This document shows, one piece after another, positions 45,681-54,864 of a stretch of 64,000 bases of DNA. A program made the translations under genes and the position numbers. This DNA comes from Candidatus Poseidoniaceae archaeon (GTDB lineage: Archaea; Thermoplasmatota; Poseidoniia; Poseidoniales; Poseidoniaceae): contig CASIAI010000003.1 in assembly GCA_949372655.1 (NCBI GenBank), positions 202,425 through 266,424 of the forward strand, in the 5' to 3' direction. How positions within the stretch are numbered: position 1 is the first letter of the stretch; each line of letters starts with the position of its first letter. The notes below the pieces were generated by a model. The model ran no database searches, was not told where the DNA came from, and saw nothing but the letters and a program-made list of their open reading frames with translations.

Positions 45681-47408
45681 TTACTCTTCACTATCCAGTT
45701 TAGAGGAAACAAGACCTGCTGAAGATAATGTCTCTTCGACTAAATTCTTTAATTCCTTGGCATCATTATCAACAAGAGAATCGGCATAACTTTTACCCTT
45801 CTTACGACCTCTTTGGATTTGGTAAATCGTACCGATTAAAGTAAGCAGCATAAGAGCCAACTTCCACATCATACCGCCTCCTCCAACGACATAAACCAAT
45901 ATCATATAGAACGATACAATGAATGTTGTTAGAAGCATTATTGGGAAACCTGCCCTAAAGAATTCATTAAATGAAACAGGATAACCTGCTTCTTCTGACA
46001 TCCCTGCCATGACCACATTCGCTGATGCTCCAATAAGCGTTCCATTACCCCCTAAACAAGCACCAAATGCTAATGCCCATATTAGTGGGTTTAATTCTAC
46101 ATCAGCACCTTGTGAGATTTGTAGAACTATCGGAATCATTGTTGCTGTATAAGGGATATTATCGATGAATGCCGAAGCGATAGCAGATACCCAAAGTAGG
46201 ATTATGATCGCTGCAGATAATCGAATCAAACCGTCTTCGCCCTGTGGGAATGCTTCTATTGCTCTTTGAACATATTCTCCTATGAAACTAATTACACCCA
46301 TGTATTGTAACGAGTGAACCAAAACGAAAAGACCGGCAAAGAACAGTAACGTCGTCCATTCCACTTCTTCAAGTGGCTCTTCTAAGTTGTGTCTATTGGT
46401 TGCCAAAAGCATCAATACTGAACCTCCTAAAGCAATCCAAGAAACTGGCATATGAGTAATTGGATGTAAAAAGAAACCAAGTATTACCAACCCAAGAATG
46501 ATACCACTTGTGGTCAACATCTTGACATCTTTAATACCATACTTGGATTCTAATTCCGCTACATCCCTAATTCTTTTACCAGAAAACTCATCAGCATACA
46601 TCCAACGAAGGAGCATAAATGATGGAACTATTGTCATGAAAATACCTGGCGCCATTTCCAAAATAAAATCATTGAATGATACACCTTGACTAGCAAGGTC
46701 GGCGTAGATTCCACCATCTTTGGAACGGATTGCGGATTCAGATAGTCCAGATCCAATCATAATATTTGGTGGATCCCCAATCATTGTGGCTGCACCACCG
46801 ATATTGGAGAATAAAACCTCTGCAATCAGCAACGGGACTGGTTTCAAATCTAACACCTTTGCAAGTTGAATGGTAACAGGTGTAAGAAGAAGAACAGTAG
46901 TAACATTATCAAGGAATGCTGAAAGTACAGCTGTAACGGTACAAAGAATTACGACTAAACTCCAAATAGAACCGCCACTTTTCTTATATGCTTCTACAGC
47001 AAACCATTCGAATACACCAGTATGCGAGATGACGCCAACCATGACCATCATACCTAACAGTAATCCAATAGTTTCCCAGTCAATGAAAGTGGTAACCGCC
47101 CGTAAAGTCAAAGCGGATTCTACAGAATAGTGATTTAATGCTAAAACTGCTGCTAACCCTCCTAAGGCGGCTGCAAGAGTTCTGTGCACTGCTTCGGTAA
47201 TAATCATAGCATAAACAGCTATTAGAATAAATAGCCCAACCCATATCGCTTGAGTCTGAAGACCATCTTTAATATTCAGTTCTAAGTGAACATCTGTACC
47301 CTCTCCACTGGCCATAGATTGGCCGACCATCAGCATACTTCCAACTAGTAGTAACAGCATAAATGCAATAGTTTTCGAACTATTTCTTCGCTTTAGTAAA
47401 CTAAACAT
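45681..47408 (-). CDS. ArsB/NhaD-type (ion transporter superfamily) permease
   Basis: This is a permease of about 575 residues with an added N-terminal signal-like helix (TIAFMLLLLVGSMLMVGQSMA) and about 11-12 membrane helices. The two inverted-repeat signature motifs are DNVTTVLLLTPVTI and IDNIPYTATMIPIV, and the re-entrant segments GDPPNIMIGS and GNGTLIGASANVV complete the ArsB/NhaD/SLC13 fold. Substrate is open: Na+/H+ exchange (NhaD) or arsenite export. No ArsR, ArsA or ArsC was seen nearby, which favours Na+/H+ in a marine cell. The start chosen is the ATG at 47408 behind GGGGAG; a GTG at 47426 lies upstream. Confidence 0.88.
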   Translation of the reverse strand: MFSLLKRRNSSKTIAFMLLLLVGSMLMVGQSMASGEGTDVHLELNIKDGLQTQAIWVGLFILIAVYAMIITEAVHRTLAAALGGLAAVLALNHYSVESALTLRAVTTFIDWETIGLLLGMMVMVGVISHTGVFEWFAVEAYKKSGGSIWSLVVILCTVTAVLSAFLDNVTTVLLLTPVTIQLAKVLDLKPVPLLIAEVLFSNIGGAATMIGDPPNIMIGSGLSESAIRSKDGGIYADLASQGVSFNDFILEMAPGIFMTIVPSFMLLRWMYADEFSGKRIRDVAELESKYGIKDVKMLTTSGIILGLVILGFFLHPITHMPVSWIALGGSVLMLLATNRHNLEEPLEEVEWTTLLFFAGLFVLVHSLQYMGVISFIGEYVQRAIEAFPQGEDGLIRLSAAIIILLWVSAIASAFIDNIPYTATMIPIVLQISQGADVELNPLIWALAFGACLGGNGTLIGASANVVMAGMSEEAGYPVSFNEFFRAGFPIMLLTTFIVSFYMILVYVVGGGGMMWKLALMLLTLIGTIYQIQRGRKKGKSYADSLVDNDAKELKNLVEETLSSAGLVSSKLDSEE

Positions 47409-47468
47409 GAGCACTCCCCACTTCACCCCAACGGAAGGTCATTATTGACCATTGTGTTAGTTATTGGT

Positions 47469-47735
47469 TCAGCGCCAAAGAACACAAACGTTTCCTCGTG
47501 CTGAAACTATGGTAGAATTTGTCTCATCAGAAAGATGTTTCCACACTTCCTCAATCTTAGACCGTTCGAATAAACCTCGGTTTATTTTGATCTTAACAAT
47601 ATCTTTTTTCGATAGTTGGGCGTCGATTTCTTCAATTAAATTTTCAGTAATTCCCGATTTACCAATCCTTATACTTGGTTGGAATTCTCGTGAATTGGCA
47701 ATTTTTCTTATTGATTGGGGTATTTTCTTTGTCAT
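47469..47735 (-). CDS. YhbY-like CRM-domain RNA-binding protein
   Basis: The protein of 88 residues is a single CRM domain: IRKIANSREFQPSIRIGKSGITENLIEEI with the GxxG-like RIGKSG loop, then KDIVKIKINRG and a final ARGNVCVLWR strand. Relatives bind pre-ribosomal 23S/50S particles. The start is the ATG at 47735; a TTG at 47744 is less likely. It lies between rnp4 and the permease on the same strand, and with rnp4 makes a small RNA-maturation pair. Confidence 0.9.
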   Translation of the reverse strand: MTKKIPQSIRKIANSREFQPSIRIGKSGITENLIEEIDAQLSKKDIVKIKINRGLFERSKIEEVWKHLSDETNSTIVSARGNVCVLWR

Positions 47736-47740
47736 AATAA

Positions 47741-48076
47741 TCAAACCTTTGAGTTAAATTTCAAACTATATCTTCTAACATTTTCACAATTTAGACAGGT
47801 GATTATTTTCATTCCATACTTTATTCTAGTCCTTACATTGGAACCATATGCGAAAGGGACGGAACATTTACGACAGAGTAGAGTTTTAGCACTACCAGGT
47901 AAAGAGAGCCTGTGCTTTCGACTTACAGATAAAATTTGTTTAGCCGATGAATGGGCGAGAATAGAATCTTTGTTAGTAGTATCTTCAAGTAGTTTAATTA
48001 GAGAATTTTGGGTTTTTGCAGCATTAGCTAACCTTTGAGCCTTAGGGTTGCCAGAGCGCTTATTTCTTCTACTCAT
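47741..48076 (-). CDS. rnp4: RNase P protein component 4 (Rpp21/Rpr2)
   Basis: Rpp21 is one of the archaeal RNase P proteins that help trim tRNA 5' ends. The N-terminus is basic (SRRNKRSGNPKAQRLA), a helical region follows, and a zinc site is formed by CRKCSVPFAYG and CLNCENVRRYS. About 110 residues is the family length. The start is the ATG at 48076; a TTG at 48082 is possible. Its neighbours are adk (9 bases away) and the CRM protein gene. Confidence 0.92.
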   Translation of the reverse strand: MSRRNKRSGNPKAQRLANAAKTQNSLIKLLEDTTNKDSILAHSSAKQILSVSRKHRLSLPGSAKTLLCRKCSVPFAYGSNVRTRIKYGMKIITCLNCENVRRYSLKFNSKV

Positions 48077-48084
48077 GACCAAAC

Positions 48085-48714
48085 CTACTTTCTTAATGCT
48101 AATAGAATATCATCACTGATAATATCGATATCTCTATCTCCATTCACACGGTGAAATATACCAATTTGTTCATACCAGTCAGCCAAAGGTGAAGTTTGGT
48201 CATGATATGCAGAAAGGCGTGACTGAACTGTTTCTTTATTGTCATCAGCACGTCTCTTTTCGATGAAATCACCACACTTACAGCCCGAGGAAGGAACTGG
48301 ATTGAAAGTTTCATGAAATACTAAACCACAACTAGCACAAGAATAACGGCCACAAATTCTGTCGACTATTCTTTCATCAGGAACTTCTATCGCTATTACA
48401 TGAGATACTTCGGTAATTCCTGAAAGTGCTTCAGCTTGTGGTATGGTTCGAGGAAATCCATCAAACATAACGCCATTCACGGCATCTGGTAATTTTATTC
48501 GATCACGTATCAAATCAATTATTATTGTGTCAGGAACAAGTTGTCCAGCTTCCATGTATTCTTTTGCTTCAATTCCTGTTGGTGTCTTTGCTTTCACAGC
48601 TGCTCTCAACATATCACCTGTTGAGACTTGAGGAAGCCCAGTAGAAATTGTAATTCTCTCAGCTTGTGTACCTTTACCAGCACCAGGAGGGCCAAACAAT
48701 ACAATACTGCTCAT
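48085..48714 (-). CDS. adk: Adenylate kinase
   Basis: This enzyme equilibrates AMP, ATP and ADP. The start MSSIVLFGPPGAGKGTQA at 48714 puts the P-loop at residues 7-13, as in the bacterial-type family. An earlier Met at 48756 overlaps the protease stop but adds 14 residues with no homology logic. Family motifs: STGDMLRAA, DGFPRTIPQAEAL and RADDNKETVQSRLSAY. The LID carries a cysteine cluster (CASC and CKC), so it is probably zinc-bound. It is the long form with LID, unlike the short archaeal kinase. Confidence 0.93.
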   Translation of the reverse strand: MSSIVLFGPPGAGKGTQAERITISTGLPQVSTGDMLRAAVKAKTPTGIEAKEYMEAGQLVPDTIIIDLIRDRIKLPDAVNGVMFDGFPRTIPQAEALSGITEVSHVIAIEVPDERIVDRICGRYSCASCGLVFHETFNPVPSSGCKCGDFIEKRRADDNKETVQSRLSAYHDQTSPLADWYEQIGIFHRVNGDRDIDIISDDILLALRK

Positions 48715-48752
48715 GTGTAATCCTGAAACTTCTAAGATTTGAAGATACGCAC

Positions 48753-51700
48753 TCATTTATTGTATTGTTGAAGCCATCTATCGCCGTAGGCATTCCACTG
48801 TTCAACACTCCAATCTGGGGGCAAACCAGTAGGTGGTAATGGGCGTGTTAAAACTGGTGCTGGAGGTAATGGCAGGGGGGCAGGAGGAATTGGCATAACC
48901 GGTGGTAAATTCAACTGAGGAGGCATTCCTGCTGGTAAATTCATCTTCGGAGGCATACCTTTTGGAATATTAGAGTTATTTCCAAATGACGGTAACTCCA
49001 TTGATTGTGCTAGTGCCGCTGCTATCTCATCTGAAGATACTTCGCCACTAGTAATTTCATTTACCGAATCCCCTATGTTTAATGCTGCATCACGACGATC
49101 GGATATGTATTCAGGATTCACATAGGCTTCAGCTGAAACTAACTGAGAGTCATCATTTCCAACTAAACCACTACTCTTCATACGTCTTGCAAAAATCACC
49201 CCAGTGATTAGTAGAGTTGCTAAAATCATCACTGAGATATACCATGGCACTGAATTGAATAATCCACTATTTCCTTTAGATGACTGGATACTTGAAGATA
49301 GTGATAATTGCGCTACTAACTCAGAATTGGAGGTAACGTTAATCAAAACCTGATATGAGCCTTTATCCGCTCCATTTTCTGGCTCAACTATAACTATCAA
49401 TTCTAAAGAATCCCCTGGCACAAGACCAGTGATTTTCGATGGATTAACATCGGTATACCAATTGTTAACTTCCATACCCTCAGAGTCTACAACGATAGCA
49501 GAAACATCGCCATCTAGTATAGTATTACCATCATTTCTAAATGTGACCGTTTGAGACTTGGAACTTCCTACTTCAATTCCAATAAATTCCTGTAATGAAT
49601 CCATTTCACCAGTAAGGTTACCAAAATTCGACTCATCGACCTTTACATCTAACTGTAGACTCTTTGTTATGATTCTACCATTACTATCTCCTGAAACTGT
49701 TATCGATAAGATGAAACAACTAATCGAAATTTCTTCATTTAGTGGTGGAACTAAGCCGATTGAAACAGTGGCATTTTCTCTAGGACTGAGAACTTTTACT
49801 GGATTTGAGAAACCGACTATCCAGCCGTCTGGGGCTAGAGAGTTAGACCAGTTAAGACTCAGAACTGAATTACCAGTATTAGTGATTAGTAGTTCATTAT
49901 AGGAAAAATCCGAGGAAATCGAACTCACTAAGTAATCCGGGCCTACTAGTTCTAAAGATACATCTTCTTCGATTACAATCCTTGTAGTGTTTGTAACATA
50001 GTTAAAGTCTGAAATCTCTGCCCGTAAAGTGAATGAATTAGAGTCACCCTCAACAGATGCGGCTGGAACATTAATCTGGAACTGGACGGTTTGAGAGGAC
50101 CCTGGGATGACGATTATCGAAACCTTCCTAGAGTCGTTTTCCGTATCGGAATAAACTTTCAAGAACCAATTTGGGTTAGAGGGTTGAATACTAATATCCA
50201 TTTCCAATATAGAGTTTCCTAGATTTACTATTTCATAGTCTAGAAACTTTACTTCCCCACTATCCACAAGAACATCTCTGGTAATGAGATTGGAACCAAC
50301 TAGGTTTCCATCATTCAGTAGATATGCTTGGAATTCCTCTCTTTCAAGTACTGATACCGTCACTACCTCGCTATAATTTAGAGTGGAATCAGTAGCCGAG
50401 GTGACATAGCAGGAAATTTGGTCTGTTTCTCCAACTGCTGGAAGTCCTTCAGCAACAGGTGGTACAAATATCCTAATGGGCATGGAAAGATATGAAGAAA
50501 TGTCCAAAGGCTCAAAATCAAGAGTTGAAGAATTTGAGTTACCGAGCATTATTTGCCAGCGATTTTGTGATTCACAAGTTACAGAGTATTGGGCAGCAGT
50601 ATTACCTACATTTTGTGCTGAAATGGAAAATGCCACCGAATCTCCTGGTTTTGCTGCTAAGCCAGAAGTACCTGCAGCCACAACTTTGGCATCATCAACT
50701 TGTCCAATTTGAATTGTAAGACGTTGTGAATGTGAAACAGAAGGAAGACCCTGATATTGAACGGTAATATCAACATAGAAGGTTCCTGCACGGGCATATC
50801 TCGGATTATTGAGATTGTCAAGGTTGGCTGATTCATCCTCGAAATGTAGAACTACATCTTGGTAGTCACCATTAGAACCTTGGCCTGAAAGAGAAAATGG
50901 ACCATTTTCCGAATATTGTTTTGTCCAACTATCTTCAGGAGGTATAAGATAATTGTAAATTGGGTGCTTTTCCTGAACATTGGTTACAGAAAGAGTAATA
51001 CTTTGAGTACCAGTCCCTTCATTCTTAATTCTGATTGGAACATCTATACCGGTTTCATTTCTAACATCAAATACTCTGATTGCTGAAGCAGCCCTATCTT
51101 CAGAGGTTATCGGTTCACTCCCATCTTCATTTAGAGCCATTACTCTTACACCCAAGGATGTTACTTCAATATCCATGGAAATTATATTATTATCTATTCC
51201 TGTTGATTCATCATTCATTTCTTGAACTACATTATCGGTATCAAGACTTAGTTTTAGAGTATGGATTCCAGTGCTACTAAAAGAACGAGTTGTGATAATT
51301 GACTCAACTTCACTAGAAGAAACTCCTTGGGAGTCACCTTGCATTAGAATTGTTCCCTCTGTAATGTCTTCTAATATCCAATGGAATCCAGGAGCATCAA
51401 GAGTTCCCTGATTCATCCAAGCAACCCGAACTGATACAACATCATTCTGCAAGGGGTTTTGTGAAGATAGATATATTGATTCATTAAAAGTGGTCAAATC
51501 CGATTTTGACTGAATTGACATGTCACCAGTAATCACAATACTGTAATCTTGTTGATTCCCACTTCGATGCATTACTTTTACCAGCCAATTCCCAGAATTA
51601 GAGAATGTACCTGGTGCTAATTTTATTCTCTCAACATTATTCAGGTCATCCGCTGCGCCTGTTTGTGTTGAAAATCCGGAAACAAAATTATTACCCAACC

Positions 51701-53681
51701 ACTGATTACCTGAAGGGTCAACAAGTACCAAATCTAAGTTATTTACTAATTTAGGCTGATTTTGTGCTGAGTTAGCACTTCCCGCTTCATCAGTCCATAC
51801 TAGGGTTATGTCTAATCCATGACTAGGGTCTAAATTAAGTTCATAAAGTAGTCCAAAGCCAGAGCGCAATGATTTCTTATCGTCAAAATAAGTTGACAAA
51901 ACGGTACTACCATCTTTAGGAAGAATGGTCTGTTCTAGATTAATCTGGCCCCACCCCTCAAGGTTATTTGGTATATCAGCAGTTCCTAGATCGGTAGCAC
52001 CGTTGATTAACGCTGCTTTAATCAAGGAAGCAGAAGGTGAGTTTATTCCAATTTGTTCTCGTAAAAATTCACGGGTCAAAGAAGCGACTCCACCTGTGAC
52101 AGCAGTTGCTTGTGATGTACCGGAGAGTGACATGTATAGAGGGTCTCCATCACCATGAACACCAGAACCACATGAAAATCCAGAAGGAGTCTTAGCCTCT
52201 TCCGCTCTTCCAGAACAAATTTCGATACCTGGTGCTACAATATCCGGCTTAATTCTTCCATCAAGTGTTGGACCTTGGCTAGAAATAGAGGCTACTGAAC
52301 CTACGGGATCGGAGGTTCCAGTACCAGTGGTACTCGCTCCAACTGATAATACATTTTTGGCAGTACTAGGTGGGGAAACTTGGGACGTACCGCTTGAACC
52401 CCTATCACCAACAGAGAAAATTGGGAGTAGTGCTGGTTCATCCCATACGAATTGGTCAACTGAACGTGAATCGGCTGTGTATTCACCAAAATTACCATTC
52501 AGTCCCCAAGCATTAATTGCAATTCTAGCAGTTTTTTGCTTTGCATCTAAAAGAAGATTGTAAACTGAGCCTTGACGGCCAAAAACACCGGTTGGGTCAT
52601 GCTCAAGAGCATACATTGTGACAAATGCTTCTGGTGCAATTCCCATCGCTGAAGAGTCTCCAGAACCATCACCGATCGCTGTAATAGTTACGTGTGTCCC
52701 ATGTCCAGAATTGCTATCGAGCGGTGAAGCATCTAGACCAAACTGTGTGTATACCGCTGAAACACGACCTGATATGTCAGGGTGGTCTCTGTCTAGTCCT
52801 GTGTCTGCAACTGCAAGCATTTCTCCTGAACCATCGAGAGTAAAAGTTGCTGAACTCGCAACATTGACTACACCTGAAATGGCTCCTGCAACAGCATTGT
52901 GAAGTTCAAGACCATATCCTTCTTCGACCCACACTATTCTTCCATCGAAAGCAACTCTTTCAACAAAATAATCGATTTTATCCTCAGTTATGGATACCTG
53001 GCAAGCGCCAATTCCACACCAAGCATCATCAGCACCATAACTAGTCAAATCAAAGACAAGCCTATCAAATCCACCATATTGAAGGTCTTTTGAAGGAATC
53101 AACATTAAGCTAGTCAATGTTTGCGATTCTAGAATATCACCACTAATTCGCCATCCTGGATGCATATTGCCCAACCATCTAACCTGTGAATCTACTTGCA
53201 TCTCTTGATAGATTTGAATAGTATTTGATGGTAGTCTAATCAGCATAGATTCATCCCCTAAGTAATCAAGAATGGTAAATCCGTATTGAGATTGAAGAGA
53301 TTCTAATATTGAACTCGAAAAATATTCTAACTGTAGAATTGCAAACCCAGTATTTTGGTAATCTGTTGAATCAAAATATTTTTTTTCAACTTCAGGGCCA
53401 ACCGAATTCAAAGGGTCAAAAGAGCCAGAATGTATGTGAACCATACCGCTCGGAGGATTTTGTTCAACTCCATCGAAACTCATCGAGTCCGCCTTGTGCC
53501 AGTTCATAGTAGCGATTTCTAATCTTTGTTGCTCTGTATATTCAGTTTGAATGAGCACTAGAGGCTTGGAAACACCTTCTTCGCTAGTGGACAAATATAC
53601 TGGTGAAAAGGAAGTGAACACTAATAATCCCAGCATCAAAATGATACGACGATAGTTCACCATGACATCTCGGACTCCCAT
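48753..53681 (-). CDS. Large exported subtilisin-like protease with CARDB repeats and a C-terminal anchor
   Basis: The precursor of 1642 residues has a signal peptide (NYRRIILMLGLLVFTSFSP) and an N-terminal propeptide-like region. A subtilase domain follows with D293 (VADTGLDRDHPDI), H327 (NSGHGTHVT) and S523 (LSGTSQATAVTGG). Then comes a P/proprotein-convertase-type beta-sandwich (about 600-730), a CARDB-like domain (about 740-860) and several further beta-sandwich repeats. The membrane anchor is near residue 1480 (YISVMILATLLITGVIFARR). The cytoplasmic tail is Pro/Met-rich and ends PPDWSVEQWNAYGDRWLQQ. The domain order indicates a cell-surface protease. A second ATG at residue 7 gives a slightly shorter signal peptide. 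Confidence 0.92.
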   Translation of the reverse strand: MGVRDVMVNYRRIILMLGLLVFTSFSPVYLSTSEEGVSKPLVLIQTEYTEQQRLEIATMNWHKADSMSFDGVEQNPPSGMVHIHSGSFDPLNSVGPEVEKKYFDSTDYQNTGFAILQLEYFSSSILESLQSQYGFTILDYLGDESMLIRLPSNTIQIYQEMQVDSQVRWLGNMHPGWRISGDILESQTLTSLMLIPSKDLQYGGFDRLVFDLTSYGADDAWCGIGACQVSITEDKIDYFVERVAFDGRIVWVEEGYGLELHNAVAGAISGVVNVASSATFTLDGSGEMLAVADTGLDRDHPDISGRVSAVYTQFGLDASPLDSNSGHGTHVTITAIGDGSGDSSAMGIAPEAFVTMYALEHDPTGVFGRQGSVYNLLLDAKQKTARIAINAWGLNGNFGEYTADSRSVDQFVWDEPALLPIFSVGDRGSSGTSQVSPPSTAKNVLSVGASTTGTGTSDPVGSVASISSQGPTLDGRIKPDIVAPGIEICSGRAEEAKTPSGFSCGSGVHGDGDPLYMSLSGTSQATAVTGGVASLTREFLREQIGINSPSASLIKAALINGATDLGTADIPNNLEGWGQINLEQTILPKDGSTVLSTYFDDKKSLRSGFGLLYELNLDPSHGLDITLVWTDEAGSANSAQNQPKLVNNLDLVLVDPSGNQWLGNNFVSGFSTQTGAADDLNNVERIKLAPGTFSNSGNWLVKVMHRSGNQQDYSIVITGDMSIQSKSDLTTFNESIYLSSQNPLQNDVVSVRVAWMNQGTLDAPGFHWILEDITEGTILMQGDSQGVSSSEVESIITTRSFSSTGIHTLKLSLDTDNVVQEMNDESTGIDNNIISMDIEVTSLGVRVMALNEDGSEPITSEDRAASAIRVFDVRNETGIDVPIRIKNEGTGTQSITLSVTNVQEKHPIYNYLIPPEDSWTKQYSENGPFSLSGQGSNGDYQDVVLHFEDESANLDNLNNPRYARAGTFYVDITVQYQGLPSVSHSQRLTIQIGQVDDAKVVAAGTSGLAAKPGDSVAFSISAQNVGNTAAQYSVTCESQNRWQIMLGNSNSSTLDFEPLDISSYLSMPIRIFVPPVAEGLPAVGETDQISCYVTSATDSTLNYSEVVTVSVLEREEFQAYLLNDGNLVGSNLITRDVLVDSGEVKFLDYEIVNLGNSILEMDISIQPSNPNWFLKVYSDTENDSRKVSIIVIPGSSQTVQFQINVPAASVEGDSNSFTLRAEISDFNYVTNTTRIVIEEDVSLELVGPDYLVSSISSDFSYNELLITNTGNSVLSLNWSNSLAPDGWIVGFSNPVKVLSPRENATVSIGLVPPLNEEISISCFILSITVSGDSNGRIITKSLQLDVKVDESNFGNLTGEMDSLQEFIGIEVGSSKSQTVTFRNDGNTILDGDVSAIVVDSEGMEVNNWYTDVNPSKITGLVPGDSLELIVIVEPENGADKGSYQVLINVTSNSELVAQLSLSSSIQSSKGNSGLFNSVPWYISVMILATLLITGVIFARRMKSSGLVGNDDSQLVSAEAYVNPEYISDRRDAALNIGDSVNEITSGEVSSDEIAAALAQSMELPSFGNNSNIPKGMPPKMNLPAGMPPQLNLPPVMPIPPAPLPLPPAPVLTRPLPPTGLPPDWSVEQWNAYGDRWLQQYNK

Positions 53682-53724
53682 GACGTTTTTGAAAACAACC
53701 CTACGATGAACAATAAATGCTCAT

Positions 53725-54762
53725 TCAAATATTATTATATTTAGAAATAGCAAGATCGGTTTTACTGACTGACTTTAACCAATCAGACTCCACTCCCATC
53801 AAGGCTCTAATCGCATCAACATTTTCAGGAATTACATCTGATTCCTGGTGAATTGCTTGGAAGTAATAAAGAGTATTACCTTCTAACTTAACTCCGTCTT
53901 TCCAAACAAAAATTTCATGCAAATCTCCCCACTTACGGCCAATATCTCTAGCGAATTCCATTACTTCGGCAGTAGTGGTTATTCCAGTTTCCCCACCATT
54001 CATCAATATTATTCGGGGTTGAGAATCCCACATTGAAAGTACTTTTTCAGTGGTTAATCCATGCCCCTCTGGCAATGTAGCAACAATTACATGAACATGC
54101 ATTATTGTTGTTGGAACTGCAACAGCCATCGAGTTAATCGAAATTTGTGGTTTCACAGTCATAACATCGGGTCCATGGTGAGAAGGAACCTTCAGTACTG
54201 GTTTTATCGCATTTATTGGGCCTTTATTTGAGTCACCTGGGTCTGCAGCTCTACGAATCATAGTACATTCGACATTCAAGTCTCCACAGTGGTCGTAAAG
54301 AGGAACTAATGTTCTTGAAAGACCAGTCGTGTTACAAGAAACAACACGAGTACCTCGGGCATTAAGATTCTCTTCATGATTAGCAGATGAGGTATAAGAC
54401 AATTCAGTCATAGAATGTTTCTCGCCGCCTTGAAAGATCCACTTGATTCCTGCTGATTCATATTTTTCTTTATTCGATGCACCAACCTTACCAGGCGAAC
54501 AGTCAACGACGATATCTGCTATAGAAAGTAAATCTGATAAACCACCATGACAGTCATAGCCTGCTTTTTGGAAAGCATCTATTCTTTCTTGGTCATCAAA
54601 TGTACAGTATATTGGATAATTTTTTCTGACCGCTAAATCACAACCAAATGCAGGACGAGTCTTTGTGACTCCAACTATTTCCATGTCATCTTGTGCATCC
54701 ACTGCGTCTGCAACCCTCTTACCAATTGTTCCATATCCGTTGATAGCTACCTTGATTGTCAC
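53725..54762 (-). CDS. gap: Glyceraldehyde-3-phosphate dehydrogenase, archaeal type II
   Basis: The NAD(P)-dependent phosphorylating enzyme of glycolysis/gluconeogenesis. The NAD motif AINGYGTIGKRV starts near residue 5, the TKTRPAFGCDLAV segment follows, and the catalytic cysteine is C143 in VVSCNTTGL, the archaeal class form. The start is a GTG at 54762 behind GGTGAG, giving 345 residues, the normal archaeal length. The ATG at 54837 upstream would add 25 residues unlike the family. It follows divergently from the GXGXG gene. Confidence 0.93.
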   Translation of the reverse strand: MTIKVAINGYGTIGKRVADAVDAQDDMEIVGVTKTRPAFGCDLAVRKNYPIYCTFDDQERIDAFQKAGYDCHGGLSDLLSIADIVVDCSPGKVGASNKEKYESAGIKWIFQGGEKHSMTELSYTSSANHEENLNARGTRVVSCNTTGLSRTLVPLYDHCGDLNVECTMIRRAADPGDSNKGPINAIKPVLKVPSHHGPDVMTVKPQISINSMAVAVPTTIMHVHVIVATLPEGHGLTTEKVLSMWDSQPRIILMNGGETGITTTAEVMEFARDIGRKWGDLHEIFVWKDGVKLEGNTLYYFQAIHQESDVIPENVDAIRALMGVESDWLKSVSKTDLAISKYNNI

Positions 54763-54864
54763 GGTCTCACCAATTAATTGTCCTCCAACTCCCTCTATTA
54801 ACAAATCGCTGCAAATCATGTCTGCAAAAATCACCAAAATTCATTATATCTTCAAAGAAAGTAT

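Noticed and set aside
45681-47408. Arsenic resistance operon
   Set aside because: The permease fits ArsB/NhaD in fold, but no ArsR, ArsA, ArsC or ArsD is near, so resistance cannot be claimed.
47464-47757. Antisense 97-codon frame opposite the CRM gene
   Set aside because: It is the complement of a recognised CRM-domain gene and shows no motif of its own.
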